A stretch of DNA of 64,000 nt from positions 1 through 64,000 of the forward strand of contig NZ_RCSU01000008.1 in assembly GCF_003991355.1 (NCBI RefSeq), written 5' to 3'. A program made the translations under genes and the position numbers. This document shows, piece by piece, positions 8,168-14,807 of this stretch. The DNA comes from Pseudoflavitalea rhizosphaerae. Its GTDB lineage: Bacteria > Bacteroidota > Bacteroidia > Chitinophagales > Chitinophagaceae. Below the pieces are notes generated by a model, which worked only from the letters and a program-made list of their open reading frames with translations, searched no databases and was not told the DNA's origin. The stretch's first letter is position 1. The number at the start of each line of letters is the position of its first letter.

Positions 8168-8743
8168 ATGCAGAGCAAGATCAGGGAAATTATTTCCGCC
8201 TCCATCGCAGTGAAAGAAAAAGTACTGCAGGACGAAGCCATTGTGAAAGTGATCGAAGACATTACCAATCTCACTGTAGCCGCGCTTAAGAACGGCAATC
8301 GCGTGTATTTCTGTGGTAACGGTGGCAGTGCTGCCGATGCACAACACCTGGCTGCAGAGTTCTCCGGCAGATTTTACAAGGACCGCGACGCACTGCCTGC
8401 AGAGGCTTTGCACGTGAACACATCTTACCTCACCGCAGTGGCCAACGACTACAGCTATGATGTAGTTTACGCCCGCCTGGTGAAGGGCATCTGCAATAAA
8501 GGTGATGTGCTGATCGGCCTTTCCACTTCCGGTAATTCCGGGAATATCGTGAAGGCATTTGAAGTGGCCCGCGAAAAAGGCGTTACCACTATTGGCTTCA
8601 CCGGTGAATCGGGTGGTAAGATGAAAGAACTCAGCGATTACCTCGTGAACGTTCCTTCCAAAGACACGCCACGCATCCAGGAAAGCCATATCCTCCTCGG
8701 ACATATCTATTGCCAGCTGGTGGAAGAAAAATATTTCGGTTAA
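8168..8743 (+). CDS. gmhA: D-sedoheptulose 7-phosphate isomerase
   Basis: This is a 191-residue single SIS-domain protein. Family landmarks include FCGNGGSAADAQHLAAEFSG (phosphate and zinc site), the SIS loop GLSTSGNSGNIVKAF and the C-terminal ESHILLGHIYCQLVEE carrying the second metal-binding His. GmhA converts sedoheptulose 7-phosphate to D-glycero-D-manno-heptose 7-phosphate, the first step of heptose synthesis in the cytoplasm. Length is normal for the family. It lies between hddA and hddC; its stop is one base before the hddC ATG. Confidence 0.93.
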   Translation: MQSKIREIISASIAVKEKVLQDEAIVKVIEDITNLTVAALKNGNRVYFCGNGGSAADAQHLAAEFSGRFYKDRDALPAEALHVNTSYLTAVANDYSYDVVYARLVKGICNKGDVLIGLSTSGNSGNIVKAFEVAREKGVTTIGFTGESGGKMKELSDYLVNVPSKDTPRIQESHILLGHIYCQLVEEKYFG

Positions 8744-8744
8744 G

Positions 8745-9449
8745 ATGATCAATGAATGCATCATCCTCGCCGGTGGATTGGGCACGAGGCTTCGCAGTGC
8801 CGTGCCCGATCTTCCCAAATGCATGGCCCCCGTGGCCGGCAGGCCATTCCTGGGCTGGGTGATCGATTATTACCGGCAACAGGGCATCACACGCTTTGTG
8901 CTGGCGCTGGGTTATATGCACGAAGTGATAGAAGAGTTTATCGCTTCCGAATATCCTGGCCTGGAAACGGCTGTGAGTATCGAGTACGAACCTTTGGGGA
9001 CCGGCGGCGCTATCCGTCTCGCCTGCGCACATACTTTCGGTGATGATGTGCTGGTGCTGAATGGAGATACCATCTTCACCGTGAAACTGGAGGAGCTTTC
9101 CGCCTTCCACGATTCTGTACAATCCGATTGCACGCTTACTTTAAAGCCAATGAAGGACTTTGATCGTTACGGAGTGGTTTCCCTTCTCCCCGACCAGCGC
9201 ATCGACAGTTTCAAAGAGAAACAATATTACGCTGAAGGGCTTATCAACGGTGGCGTATATGCGCTGCATGTGCCTGCCTTTATGGAACTGCCCTTCGACG
9301 AAAAATTCTCCTTCGAAAAAGATTACCTGGAAAAGTACTATACCCAACAGAATATGTTTGGATTGGTCCAGGACGAATATTTCATTGATATAGGAATTCC
9401 TTCCGACTTCGAACGGGCCAACGAGGAATTCCGCAACAAGGTTTTTTAA
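8745..9449 (+). CDS. hddC: D-glycero-alpha-D-manno-heptose 1-phosphate guanylyltransferase
   Basis: This is a 234-residue sugar nucleotidyltransferase with the N-terminal signature ILAGGLGTRLRS and the lysine-bearing LPKCMAPVAGRPFL, then VLNGDTIF for metal binding and a C-terminal DIGIPSDFERA. This small, single-domain form next to hddA and gmhB is the HddC type that makes GDP-heptose from heptose 1-phosphate and GTP. Specificity for GTP rather than CTP or UTP is taken from the neighbours, not from a readable residue. It is four bases from gmhB. Confidence 0.85.
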   Translation: MINECIILAGGLGTRLRSAVPDLPKCMAPVAGRPFLGWVIDYYRQQGITRFVLALGYMHEVIEEFIASEYPGLETAVSIEYEPLGTGGAIRLACAHTFGDDVLVLNGDTIFTVKLEELSAFHDSVQSDCTLTLKPMKDFDRYGVVSLLPDQRIDSFKEKQYYAEGLINGGVYALHVPAFMELPFDEKFSFEKDYLEKYYTQQNMFGLVQDEYFIDIGIPSDFERANEEFRNKVF

Positions 9450-9453
9450 GATT

Positions 9454-10002
9454 ATGCTGGACCTGCAACGCATCGACAAGAGCTGGACTTTGTTCCTTGA
9501 CCGTGATGGAGTGATCAATCACGAGAAGGAAGAAGATTATATCTACAACTGGGACGAGTTCGTTTTTTATGATGGCGTACTGGAAGCACTCAAAACCCTT
9601 AACGGTGTGTTCGGCAGGATCGTGATGGTGACCAACCAGCGCGGCATTGGCCGCGGCCTCATGACCGATGCTGATCTCCACGTCATCCACACCAATATGA
9701 TGTCAGCCATCAATGAAGCCGGCGGCCGGATCGACAAGATCTATTATTGTCCGGCTGCAGACAAATCCGATCCCAGTCGTAAACCCAATCCCGGCATGGC
9801 CTTCAGCGCCAAAAAGGATTATCCCGAGATCGATCTTCACCGCTCTCTCATTGTGGGCAATAAGCTCAGCGATATGCAGTTCGGCCGCAATGCCGGCATG
9901 CACACCGTTTACGTGCGCAACACACACCCTGAACAGGGCCCCGATCCCGCCATCGACCTGGCCTTCAACGACCTGGCCGATTTTGCAAAATCTTTGCAAT
10001 AA
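9454..10002 (+). CDS. gmhB: D-glycero-D-manno-heptose 1,7-bisphosphate 7-phosphatase
   Basis: This is a 182-residue HAD phosphatase. It has the nucleophile motif FLDRDGVINH, motif II VTNQRGIGRG, the lysine of RKPNPGM and motif IV GNKLSDMQFG. It removes the C7 phosphate between the kinase and guanylyltransferase steps. The zinc loop of E. coli GmhB, a Cys/His cluster between motifs II and III, is reduced here to CPAADKSDPS with a single Cys, so zinc is probably not bound. It is the last gene of the heptose run; the next gene has its own promoter. Confidence 0.87.
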   Translation: MLDLQRIDKSWTLFLDRDGVINHEKEEDYIYNWDEFVFYDGVLEALKTLNGVFGRIVMVTNQRGIGRGLMTDADLHVIHTNMMSAINEAGGRIDKIYYCPAADKSDPSRKPNPGMAFSAKKDYPEIDLHRSLIVGNKLSDMQFGRNAGMHTVYVRNTHPEQGPDPAIDLAFNDLADFAKSLQ

Positions 10003-10029
10003 GCATAAAATTTTCCCAAAGCTTTTCCG

Positions 10030-10062
10030 TTTGCAAGCATTGGTAAAGGGATTGTACCTTTG
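10030..10062 (+). promoter_or_regulatory. Bacteroidota-type promoter
   Basis: TTTG at 10030-10033 and TACCTTTG at 10055-10062 are separated by 21 bp and match the -33/-7 consensus of the Bacteroidota primary sigma factor. Transcription would start near 10068, leaving a leader of about 10 nt before ATG 10078. The position also rules out the in-frame start at 10060. Confidence 0.65.
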
Positions 10063-10077
10063 CCACACAGGAAAAGT

Positions 10078-11112
10078 ATGCATATGAATCGTTCCCGCTG
10101 TTTTAGTTTACTGGTTTGTGTTTTATTGTCCGCCGGATTAATGCCCCTGCAAGTATCTGCACAGGTGCAGAAGATAACGCCTGGCTTCCGCGCTGCGCTC
10201 AAAATGAGGGAAGATACACTGAAGGAATACAGCAGGCAGATGGTGATGGCGCAGGAGCCCGCTGAGCGGCTCCGCTACGATAGTTTGTTTATCCGCAGTT
10301 TTGTTCGCGCTTTACAATTCACCAACTCATTCTACTACCCTTTCGATTCTGTGAATATTTCCAAATTGTATGCGCCTGACAGTACATTCCGCATCTTCAC
10401 CTGGCAGGCCAAGAAAGATGAATACGTGGTGATGCAGCGCGGCGCTATCCAGATGCGCACAGCTGACGGCAAGCTCAAACTAATCCCGCTCCACGATCAG
10501 AGCATGTTCACTAAAGATCCCATGGATTCCGTTCGCAACAATACCAACTGGATCGGCGCCATCTATTACAAGATCGTTCTTAAAGAATACAAAGGGAAAA
10601 AATATTATACACTGATCGGCTTCGATGAGTTCAGTGTTGGTAGCTCCAAGAAATGGATGGAAGTGCTCAGTTTTGAAAATGGACAACCGGTATTCGGGAA
10701 TCCTGCCATTTCGTTTGAAGAGGATGAAGAAAAACGTAAGCCACAGCATCGTTTCAGCATCGAGTTCAAAAAAGAAGCGAAAGCATTTTTCAATTATGAT
10801 CCTGAACTGGATCTCATCATTGTTGATCACCTGATCTCAGAAACGGATGAGCCAGCCAGGAAATCCACGTATGTTCCTGACGGTGACTATGAAGCCTTCA
10901 AATGGAAAAATGGACGCTGGGTGCATGTGACCAAGTTCTTCAATCAAAAGCTGAAAGATGGTCAGTTCCCAACGGAGGCAAAGATCCTGGATGATGCCGG
11001 GAATGCGGATGAACAGAAATTGGAAGAAGCCAGCAGGAAGAATTATGAGAAGGAAAGGAAGAAAAATGGCGGAAGCCCGGTGCCACCGAGTCCGATAAAG
11101 AAGAAGCCTTGA
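10078..11112 (+). CDS. Secreted protein of unknown function
   Basis: This is a 344-residue protein with a signal peptide (MHMNRSRCFSLLVCVLLS..., cut after VSA or SAQ near residue 27). The mature part is a mix of helix and strand with repeated Tyr/Lys/Asp-rich turns, ends in a Lys/Glu-rich charged helix and finishes with a Pro-rich basic tail (PVPPSPIKKKP). It is an exported periplasmic or surface protein. I recognise no domain. It has its own promoter and stands alone after the heptose operon, so a shared role is not implied. Confidence 0.65.
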   Translation: MHMNRSRCFSLLVCVLLSAGLMPLQVSAQVQKITPGFRAALKMREDTLKEYSRQMVMAQEPAERLRYDSLFIRSFVRALQFTNSFYYPFDSVNISKLYAPDSTFRIFTWQAKKDEYVVMQRGAIQMRTADGKLKLIPLHDQSMFTKDPMDSVRNNTNWIGAIYYKIVLKEYKGKKYYTLIGFDEFSVGSSKKWMEVLSFENGQPVFGNPAISFEEDEEKRKPQHRFSIEFKKEAKAFFNYDPELDLIIVDHLISETDEPARKSTYVPDGDYEAFKWKNGRWVHVTKFFNQKLKDGQFPTEAKILDDAGNADEQKLEEASRKNYEKERKKNGGSPVPPSPIKKKP

Positions 11113-11225
11113 TAAGACCTTGACATCAATTTGAGAGCATGTGTTATAAAAGCTGTGTCCGTACGGAGTGGATTTACAGTAAAGATTTGGGGAATCAGAT
11201 GCTAATCTGAAAGGAGGGTCGGTAG

Positions 11226-11369
11226 TGTTACATTAAGTGTGTCACTTTTTAAAGCATGTCAGATAATTTACCATACACAGAAAAAATCATTGTGTAACAT
11301 TTGGCACAAATGTAGAACTTCTTCCAGCTCCTAAAATGTGACACTGTCTTTTTTGTACAATGCTTTAAA
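11226..11369. repeat. Cluster of crossing inverted repeats in a non-coding gap
   Basis: In the 290-bp gene-free gap there are three inverted word pairs: TGTTACA near 11226 with TGTAACA near 11293, GTGTCAC (11239-11245) with GTGACAC (11338-11344), and TTTAAAGCAT (11248-11257) with ATGCTTTAAA (11360-11369). The last two cross each other, so they cannot form one simple hairpin. They could be the ends of a small inverted-repeat element or operator halves for the decayed regulator just downstream. Confidence 0.4.
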
Positions 11370-11408
11370 CTAAAATTATACTACTCTGTTACAAAACTCA
11401 ATCTTTAG

Positions 11409-11753
11409 TATAAAATTCTCGACTTTGGAACCAGGATCATCGAACTGCGCAAGCATAATAACTGGGTCAAGGCCAGTCTCGTCCAAGCAGTCGGCGCCTC
11501 CAGGGATATCAGCGGAAGGCATGTGTGCAAGGAGAACAGCCCCTCCATCGAGATGGCTTTCAAGATCGCCCAGGTGTTCGATGTGCCGGTAGATTACCTG
11601 CTTGGACAAGGCAAGCATGCAGCCTACGACAAGCAGACCGTCAAGCGACTCGAAGACAGCGAAGCCCCCGACAACCAAACCAAATCCGTTTTATTTATTA
11701 TTATAGACGCCATACTGCGGTGCGTAAAGGACCGCAAGGCATTCGCAGTTTAG
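11409..11753 (+). pseudogene. XRE-type helix-turn-helix regulator, start lost
   Basis: After a TAG at 11406 the frame is open and reads FGTRIIELRKHNNW...VGASRDISG...SPSIEMAFKIAQVFDVPVDYLLG, which is the Cro/CI helix-turn-helix fold followed by the usual helix-5 segment and a KQTVKRLED tail. No ATG, GTG or TTG is available before GTG 11523, which would delete the DNA-recognition helix. The recognition region (GRHVCKEN) is also shorter and odder than the usual YE-rich loop. I therefore read it as a relic. It is followed 17 bp later by an intact antitoxin gene and a broken toxin. Confidence 0.6.
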
Positions 11754-11770
11754 CCGAAATACTTTAGTTA

Positions 11771-11980
11771 ATGCAACCACTCGTACCAAAGTTCATCACC
11801 GACAACAAGGGCAAAAAGATCTCCGTGGTCCTGTCCATCAGGGAGTATAGAAAAATACTCGATGAGCTCGAAGAGCTCGAAGACATCCGCCTCTACGACG
11901 AAGCCATGGCAGACAAACAACCTTCACTTCCAGCCAGCAAAGTTTTTAGATTCGTCGAAGCCAAACGCAAAAAAAAGTAA
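11771..11980 (+). CDS. Putative type II antitoxin (Phd/RelB-like)
   Basis: This is a 69-residue protein. The N-terminus reads PKFITDNKGKKISVVLSIREY, as in antitoxins with a short strand followed by a DNA-binding segment; a central acidic helix (ILDELEELEDIRLYDEA) and a basic C-terminus (FVEAKRKKK) are suited to wrap a toxin. The gene is complete and its stop abuts the ATG of the RelE-like relic. With the toxin frameshifted, it would be an orphan antitoxin. The family is judged from layout and composition. Confidence 0.55.
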   Translation: MQPLVPKFITDNKGKKISVVLSIREYRKILDELEELEDIRLYDEAMADKQPSLPASKVFRFVEAKRKKK

Positions 11981-12240
11981 ATGCCACCAGCTCATCATCA
12001 AGCACAGGATCATCAAGGCACCTGAAAAATCAACGATCCTGCGATCCTGCCTACTCCAATATCAAAACCGTTATCCTTGACCTCGCTAACAACCCAAGAC
12101 CCCACGGATACAAAAAATTAAAAGGACGCGATGGCTACCGCATCAGAGTCGGTGACTATCGCGTCCTTTATAATATTTTTGACAACATACTAACTGTTGA
12201 CGTCGTCAACCTGGGACATAGAAAAGAGATTTATGAGTGA
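11981..12240 (+). pseudogene. RelE/ParE-type toxin, frameshifted
   Basis: Homology to RelE-fold toxins can be followed through three frames. The ATG at 11981 lies in one frame and runs only 14 codons. The expected N-terminal helix QLIIKHRIIKAPEK lies in a second frame from 11988. The C-terminal core NNPRPHGYKKLKGRDGYR, RVGDYRVLYNIF and VVNLGHRKEIYE lies in a third frame, ending at the TGA at 12238. At least two indels, one near 11985 and one near 12040, separate them. The catalytic-type Arg and Tyr positions in the core remain. The toxin (a ribosome-dependent mRNA nuclease in RelE members) cannot be made as written. Confidence 0.7.
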
Positions 12241-12257
12241 CAGGACTCAATAAAAAA

Positions 12258-12277
12258 CCACCGGCGCTAACCGGTGG
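12258..12277 (-). terminator. Terminator after the MORN lipoprotein gene
   Basis: CCACCGG (12258-12264) and CCGGTGG (12271-12277) pair around a 6-nt loop. On the minus strand the stem is followed by a run of T (the AAAAAA before 12258). It lies 15 bp beyond the stop of the minus-strand gene ending at 12293. Confidence 0.7.
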
Positions 12278-12292
12278 CAAAGAGATTCTCAC

Positions 12293-13078
12293 TCATCTAA
12301 CCGTAATTTCAAGTTTCGATTTCTTGTCCAGAACTGCATTATTTTTTTTGTCAATTAATCTATTTCTAATATTTAATAGATGCCTACCTTTTGAATACTT
12401 ACGGTTAAAGCTATACTTCTTTGCGTATGGTAAATTTAACAACACAGATAATGAATCGGAGATAACTTCTCTTCGTTCGGGGCGTAAGGCTCCCTCATTA
12501 AATTCATCAAGTATCACTTCAGACTTTAAACCTGGGATTTCTGTATAAAAATAAACCAACTCAAATTCTTCTTCTTCTAAAAGTGAACTTTTATTGTACG
12601 CATAATAATATGGTGTCCCTTCGATGCTGGTAATATTCCCGTCAATATCAAACTTAGTTTCAAAAATAACCTCTCCTTCAATATTGCAAAAAGTGATTTT
12701 GTATATTTGAGAGACGTCAGCCTTTCTTTTTATTTTTGAGAAGAACTCTGTCTGTCGACCAAATCTCTTTCCAGAAAACCAATTTTCAACTTTTATAGTA
12801 TCTCTTGAAAAATCATAATAGACCCATGCTCCTTCTTTTTTCCCACCTTTGTACTCCCCCTCTACTGAAATACTGCCAGCTTGATATTCTCGATAAAACC
12901 CATCATTAGTAGAATCAGAAAACAATCTTTCTTCAGATATCAACTCGCCGTTCTTTGAGTAAATTTTCTTAATAATGTATCTATTGCCATCAAGGCTCAT
13001 TTTTTCATAAAGCACAGATGGCTGGTTACAACTTAATGTGATACCTGCCAGAATTATAAGTGCAATAATTTTAGCCAT
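12293..13078 (-). CDS. MORN-like repeat lipoprotein, candidate RHS-tip immunity protein
   Basis: This is a 261-residue protein. A lipobox (LAGITLSC, Cys 17) follows a short signal peptide, so the protein is anchored in the envelope. Residues about 40-110 contain repeats of the YwqK/MORN type: GELISEERLF, GFYREYQAGSISVEGEYKGGKKEGAWVYY and WFSGKRFGRQTEFF (consensus G-x-Y-x-x-G-K-x-G-x-W). Its ATG overlaps the stop of the upstream RHS-tip gene (TAATG), so the two are translationally coupled, as toxin and immunity genes often are. MORN-type proteins are frequent immunity proteins in Bacteroidota polymorphic-toxin loci. The assignment rests on position; the cognate toxin activity is unknown. The region is visibly AT-richer than the housekeeping genes nearby. 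Confidence 0.6.
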   Translation of the reverse strand: MAKIIALIILAGITLSCNQPSVLYEKMSLDGNRYIIKKIYSKNGELISEERLFSDSTNDGFYREYQAGSISVEGEYKGGKKEGAWVYYDFSRDTIKVENWFSGKRFGRQTEFFSKIKRKADVSQIYKITFCNIEGEVIFETKFDIDGNITSIEGTPYYYAYNKSSLLEEEEFELVYFYTEIPGLKSEVILDEFNEGALRPERREVISDSLSVLLNLPYAKKYSFNRKYSKGRHLLNIRNRLIDKKNNAVLDKKSKLEITVR

Positions 13079-14118
13079 TATTTCCTCTTTTTTGTTTGAT
13101 CAGTCTGCCCTTCTTTCTTTAACTTATCAAAAGCACCTTTCCCATTTATATCGTCAATATGCGAACTGTCCCCGCGCGACTTACATGTTGGACATGTTGC
13201 GCTATCCGAACTATTTGACTTCCCATTTTTTGTCTGATCTTTCTTAATTTCATTTGCAGCCTTTATTGTTTTGTCTGCAGCATCAGTAAGATTTGAGAAC
13301 TGTTGTGAAATAATGTCGAGTGCCGATTTAATCTGCTTCATGTCGCTGCCATTTACCCCACCAAGTTTCTTTACAACATCGTTAATCAAATCCTGTCCCG
13401 AGAGCCCTGGATTTAAGCCGCCAACAAAATCAAACCAAGAACCTAAATCAAGAGATTCAGATTCAACAGATGCTGTAGGTAATCCACTTTGCCAGTCGGT
13501 ATCTACGCCACTCCCATAGATTCTATATCCGTATTTAACTTTCCCGCTTTCATCACCTGGGAGCAAGCTCCTAAACATGAACTCTCCCATACCAATTTCC
13601 TTTTTATCTACAACTTCACTTGAAAAAATAAACTGATTTGGGTTATTCATCGCTTCCTCGACAGTCGTATTATTCCCAGAACGATTATCAATTATTAAAT
13701 GTTGAACCACACTGGACTTATAAAAATAGCCTAATCCACTATATGCGTTCTCATGTGAGTAGTTAAAATAATTTTTGTCTACTCTTTGAATTTGCAGCAT
13801 TGTGCCATCTTTATTAATAATTGTAATTGTTATTATTTTATCCCTGCCGTCTGCATCAGCGTAGATCACCGGGTTATTACTTACAAAAGCATAATTACTC
13901 TCTCCAGGATATTTCTTCTGAAGTGGATCAAGACTTAAAAATCGTCCAATTCTAGAGTCATAAACTCTTGCACCAAAATCAATCTGATTCCCACTTCCCC
14001 CCTTCACCTCATTATCATTCTCCTTTCCATTAAACCCGTACCTGTACGTCACTGCACCAGTTTTCTTTCGGTGTACCCTAACCGATATATCATTTTCAAC
14101 AACCTTCAAAGAACTCAA
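13078..14118 (-). CDS. Orphan RHS C-terminal tip with unidentified toxin domain
   Basis: The open frame begins right after a TGA; the only start is TTG at 14118. About 30 residues in comes the RHS core end (GFNGKENDNEVKGG, then GRFLSLDPL), after which about 270 residues form a variable C-terminal domain. The domain has IITITIINKDGTMLQIQR, a Gly/Ser-rich middle, a CPTC pair and a Lys-rich end (DKLKKEGQ). I recognise no nuclease or protease motif. Having no signal peptide and no YD repeats, it looks like a displaced RHS tip that would only be expressed after recombination with a full RHS gene or as a weak orphan. It is coupled to the following lipoprotein gene. Confidence 0.6.
   Translation of the reverse strand: MSSLKVVENDISVRVHRKKTGAVTYRYGFNGKENDNEVKGGSGNQIDFGARVYDSRIGRFLSLDPLQKKYPGESNYAFVSNNPVIYADADGRDKIITITIINKDGTMLQIQRVDKNYFNYSHENAYSGLGYFYKSSVVQHLIIDNRSGNNTTVEEAMNNPNQFIFSSEVVDKKEIGMGEFMFRSLLPGDESGKVKYGYRIYGSGVDTDWQSGLPTASVESESLDLGSWFDFVGGLNPGLSGQDLINDVVKKLGGVNGSDMKQIKSALDIISQQFSNLTDAADKTIKAANEIKKDQTKNGKSNSSDSATCPTCKSRGDSSHIDDINGKGAFDKLKKEGQTDQTKKRK
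14009..14036. repeat. Shared RHS core tract, copy in the orphan tip
   Basis: These 28 bp are identical to 15781-15808 in the main RHS gene and encode FNGKENDNE on the minus strand. Similarity continues with mismatches on the side of the C-terminal core and stops abruptly within about 10 bp on the N-terminal side. This is the expected join for homologous tip exchange. Confidence 0.7.
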
Positions 14119-14164
14119 TCAGTCATCAAGATACCATGTTTTCTTTTTTCAACTAAAGAAAAAA

Positions 14165-14188
14165 AATCCGGGGCGGTAGCCCCGGATT
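14165..14188 (-). terminator. Terminator after the first RHS cassette
   Basis: AATCCGGGGC (14165-14174) and GCCCCGGATT (14179-14188) form a perfect 10-bp stem with a 4-nt loop. The A-run before it becomes a T-run on the minus strand. It lies between the candidate immunity gene at 14406 and the orphan tip. Confidence 0.7.
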
Positions 14189-14286
14189 GCTAGTGCTGGC
14201 TGCCATTGCAGGCCATAAAGTTCAGCAGTGCGCTGTAGTGTTCAATGACGCCCTGGATGCTGTAAGCACTGGGATGATCTTACCTA

Positions 14287-14327
14287 CATATAACAAAGCC
14301 CCGGACTTGCCGGGGCTTTGTTATATG
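14287..14327. terminator. Perfect 18-bp inverted repeat, bidirectional terminator
   Basis: The arms 14287-14304 and 14310-14327 are perfectly complementary around ACTTG. The core CCCCGG/CCGGGG is flanked by AAAG/CTTT, so it can terminate in either direction. The stem is unusually long and exact. Its core resembles the neighbouring terminator at 14165, and the two may have arisen by duplication. Confidence 0.65.
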
Positions 14328-14405
14328 GATACTGCTGAGTAAGTTTTGCTATTACATGTTAACTCAACCAATTATCTGTCCTAACATTGGGTACCATTAT
14401 ACTAC

Positions 14406-14795
14406 CTATTTCAAAGAAATTGTGTCTGCAAGCTTCCTGGCTTTATACATTAAATTAGACGTATCACATCCTTCAATTGAAATTTTACAGCAGTAGTCCT
14501 GCAAGGTATTAGCAAACTGAAGATGGAATTTGGCCACACTGTCTGCAAATGAAGGTTGTTGAAGAAACAAGTATCTTCCATAATGCGCCTCGATATAAAA
14601 AGCTCTGAAGTACTTATTTTTTGATATTTGCTCTCCTTCACAAATTATTCTGGCATTTAAATAATCTTTAGAAGCGTTATTTCTTTCCAAGCAGTCACAA
14701 TATTCTTTTGCAGCAGTTTCTGCATCAAACTCATTAATTTGTTTGCATGCATTAGACGATAATAGTATTATTAATAAGCCTAAAACTTTATACAT
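14406..14795 (-). CDS. Small Cys-rich lipoprotein, candidate immunity protein for the RHS toxin
   Basis: This is a 129-residue protein with a lipobox ending SSNAC (Cys about 17). The mature part holds KEYCDCLERN, IICEGEQ, DYCCKISIEGC, giving seven Cys that could form disulfides in the periplasm. It begins 12 bp after the stop of the RHS gene that carries a metallopeptidase-like tip, on the same strand, and is followed by a terminator. The layout is that of a toxin-immunity pair with an envelope-located immunity protein. No family is recognised by sequence. Confidence 0.6.
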   Translation of the reverse strand: MYKVLGLLIILLSSNACKQINEFDAETAAKEYCDCLERNNASKDYLNARIICEGEQISKNKYFRAFYIEAHYGRYLFLQQPSFADSVAKFHLQFANTLQDYCCKISIEGCDTSNLMYKARKLADTISLK

Positions 14796-14807
14796 AGAAT
14801 TTAATTA

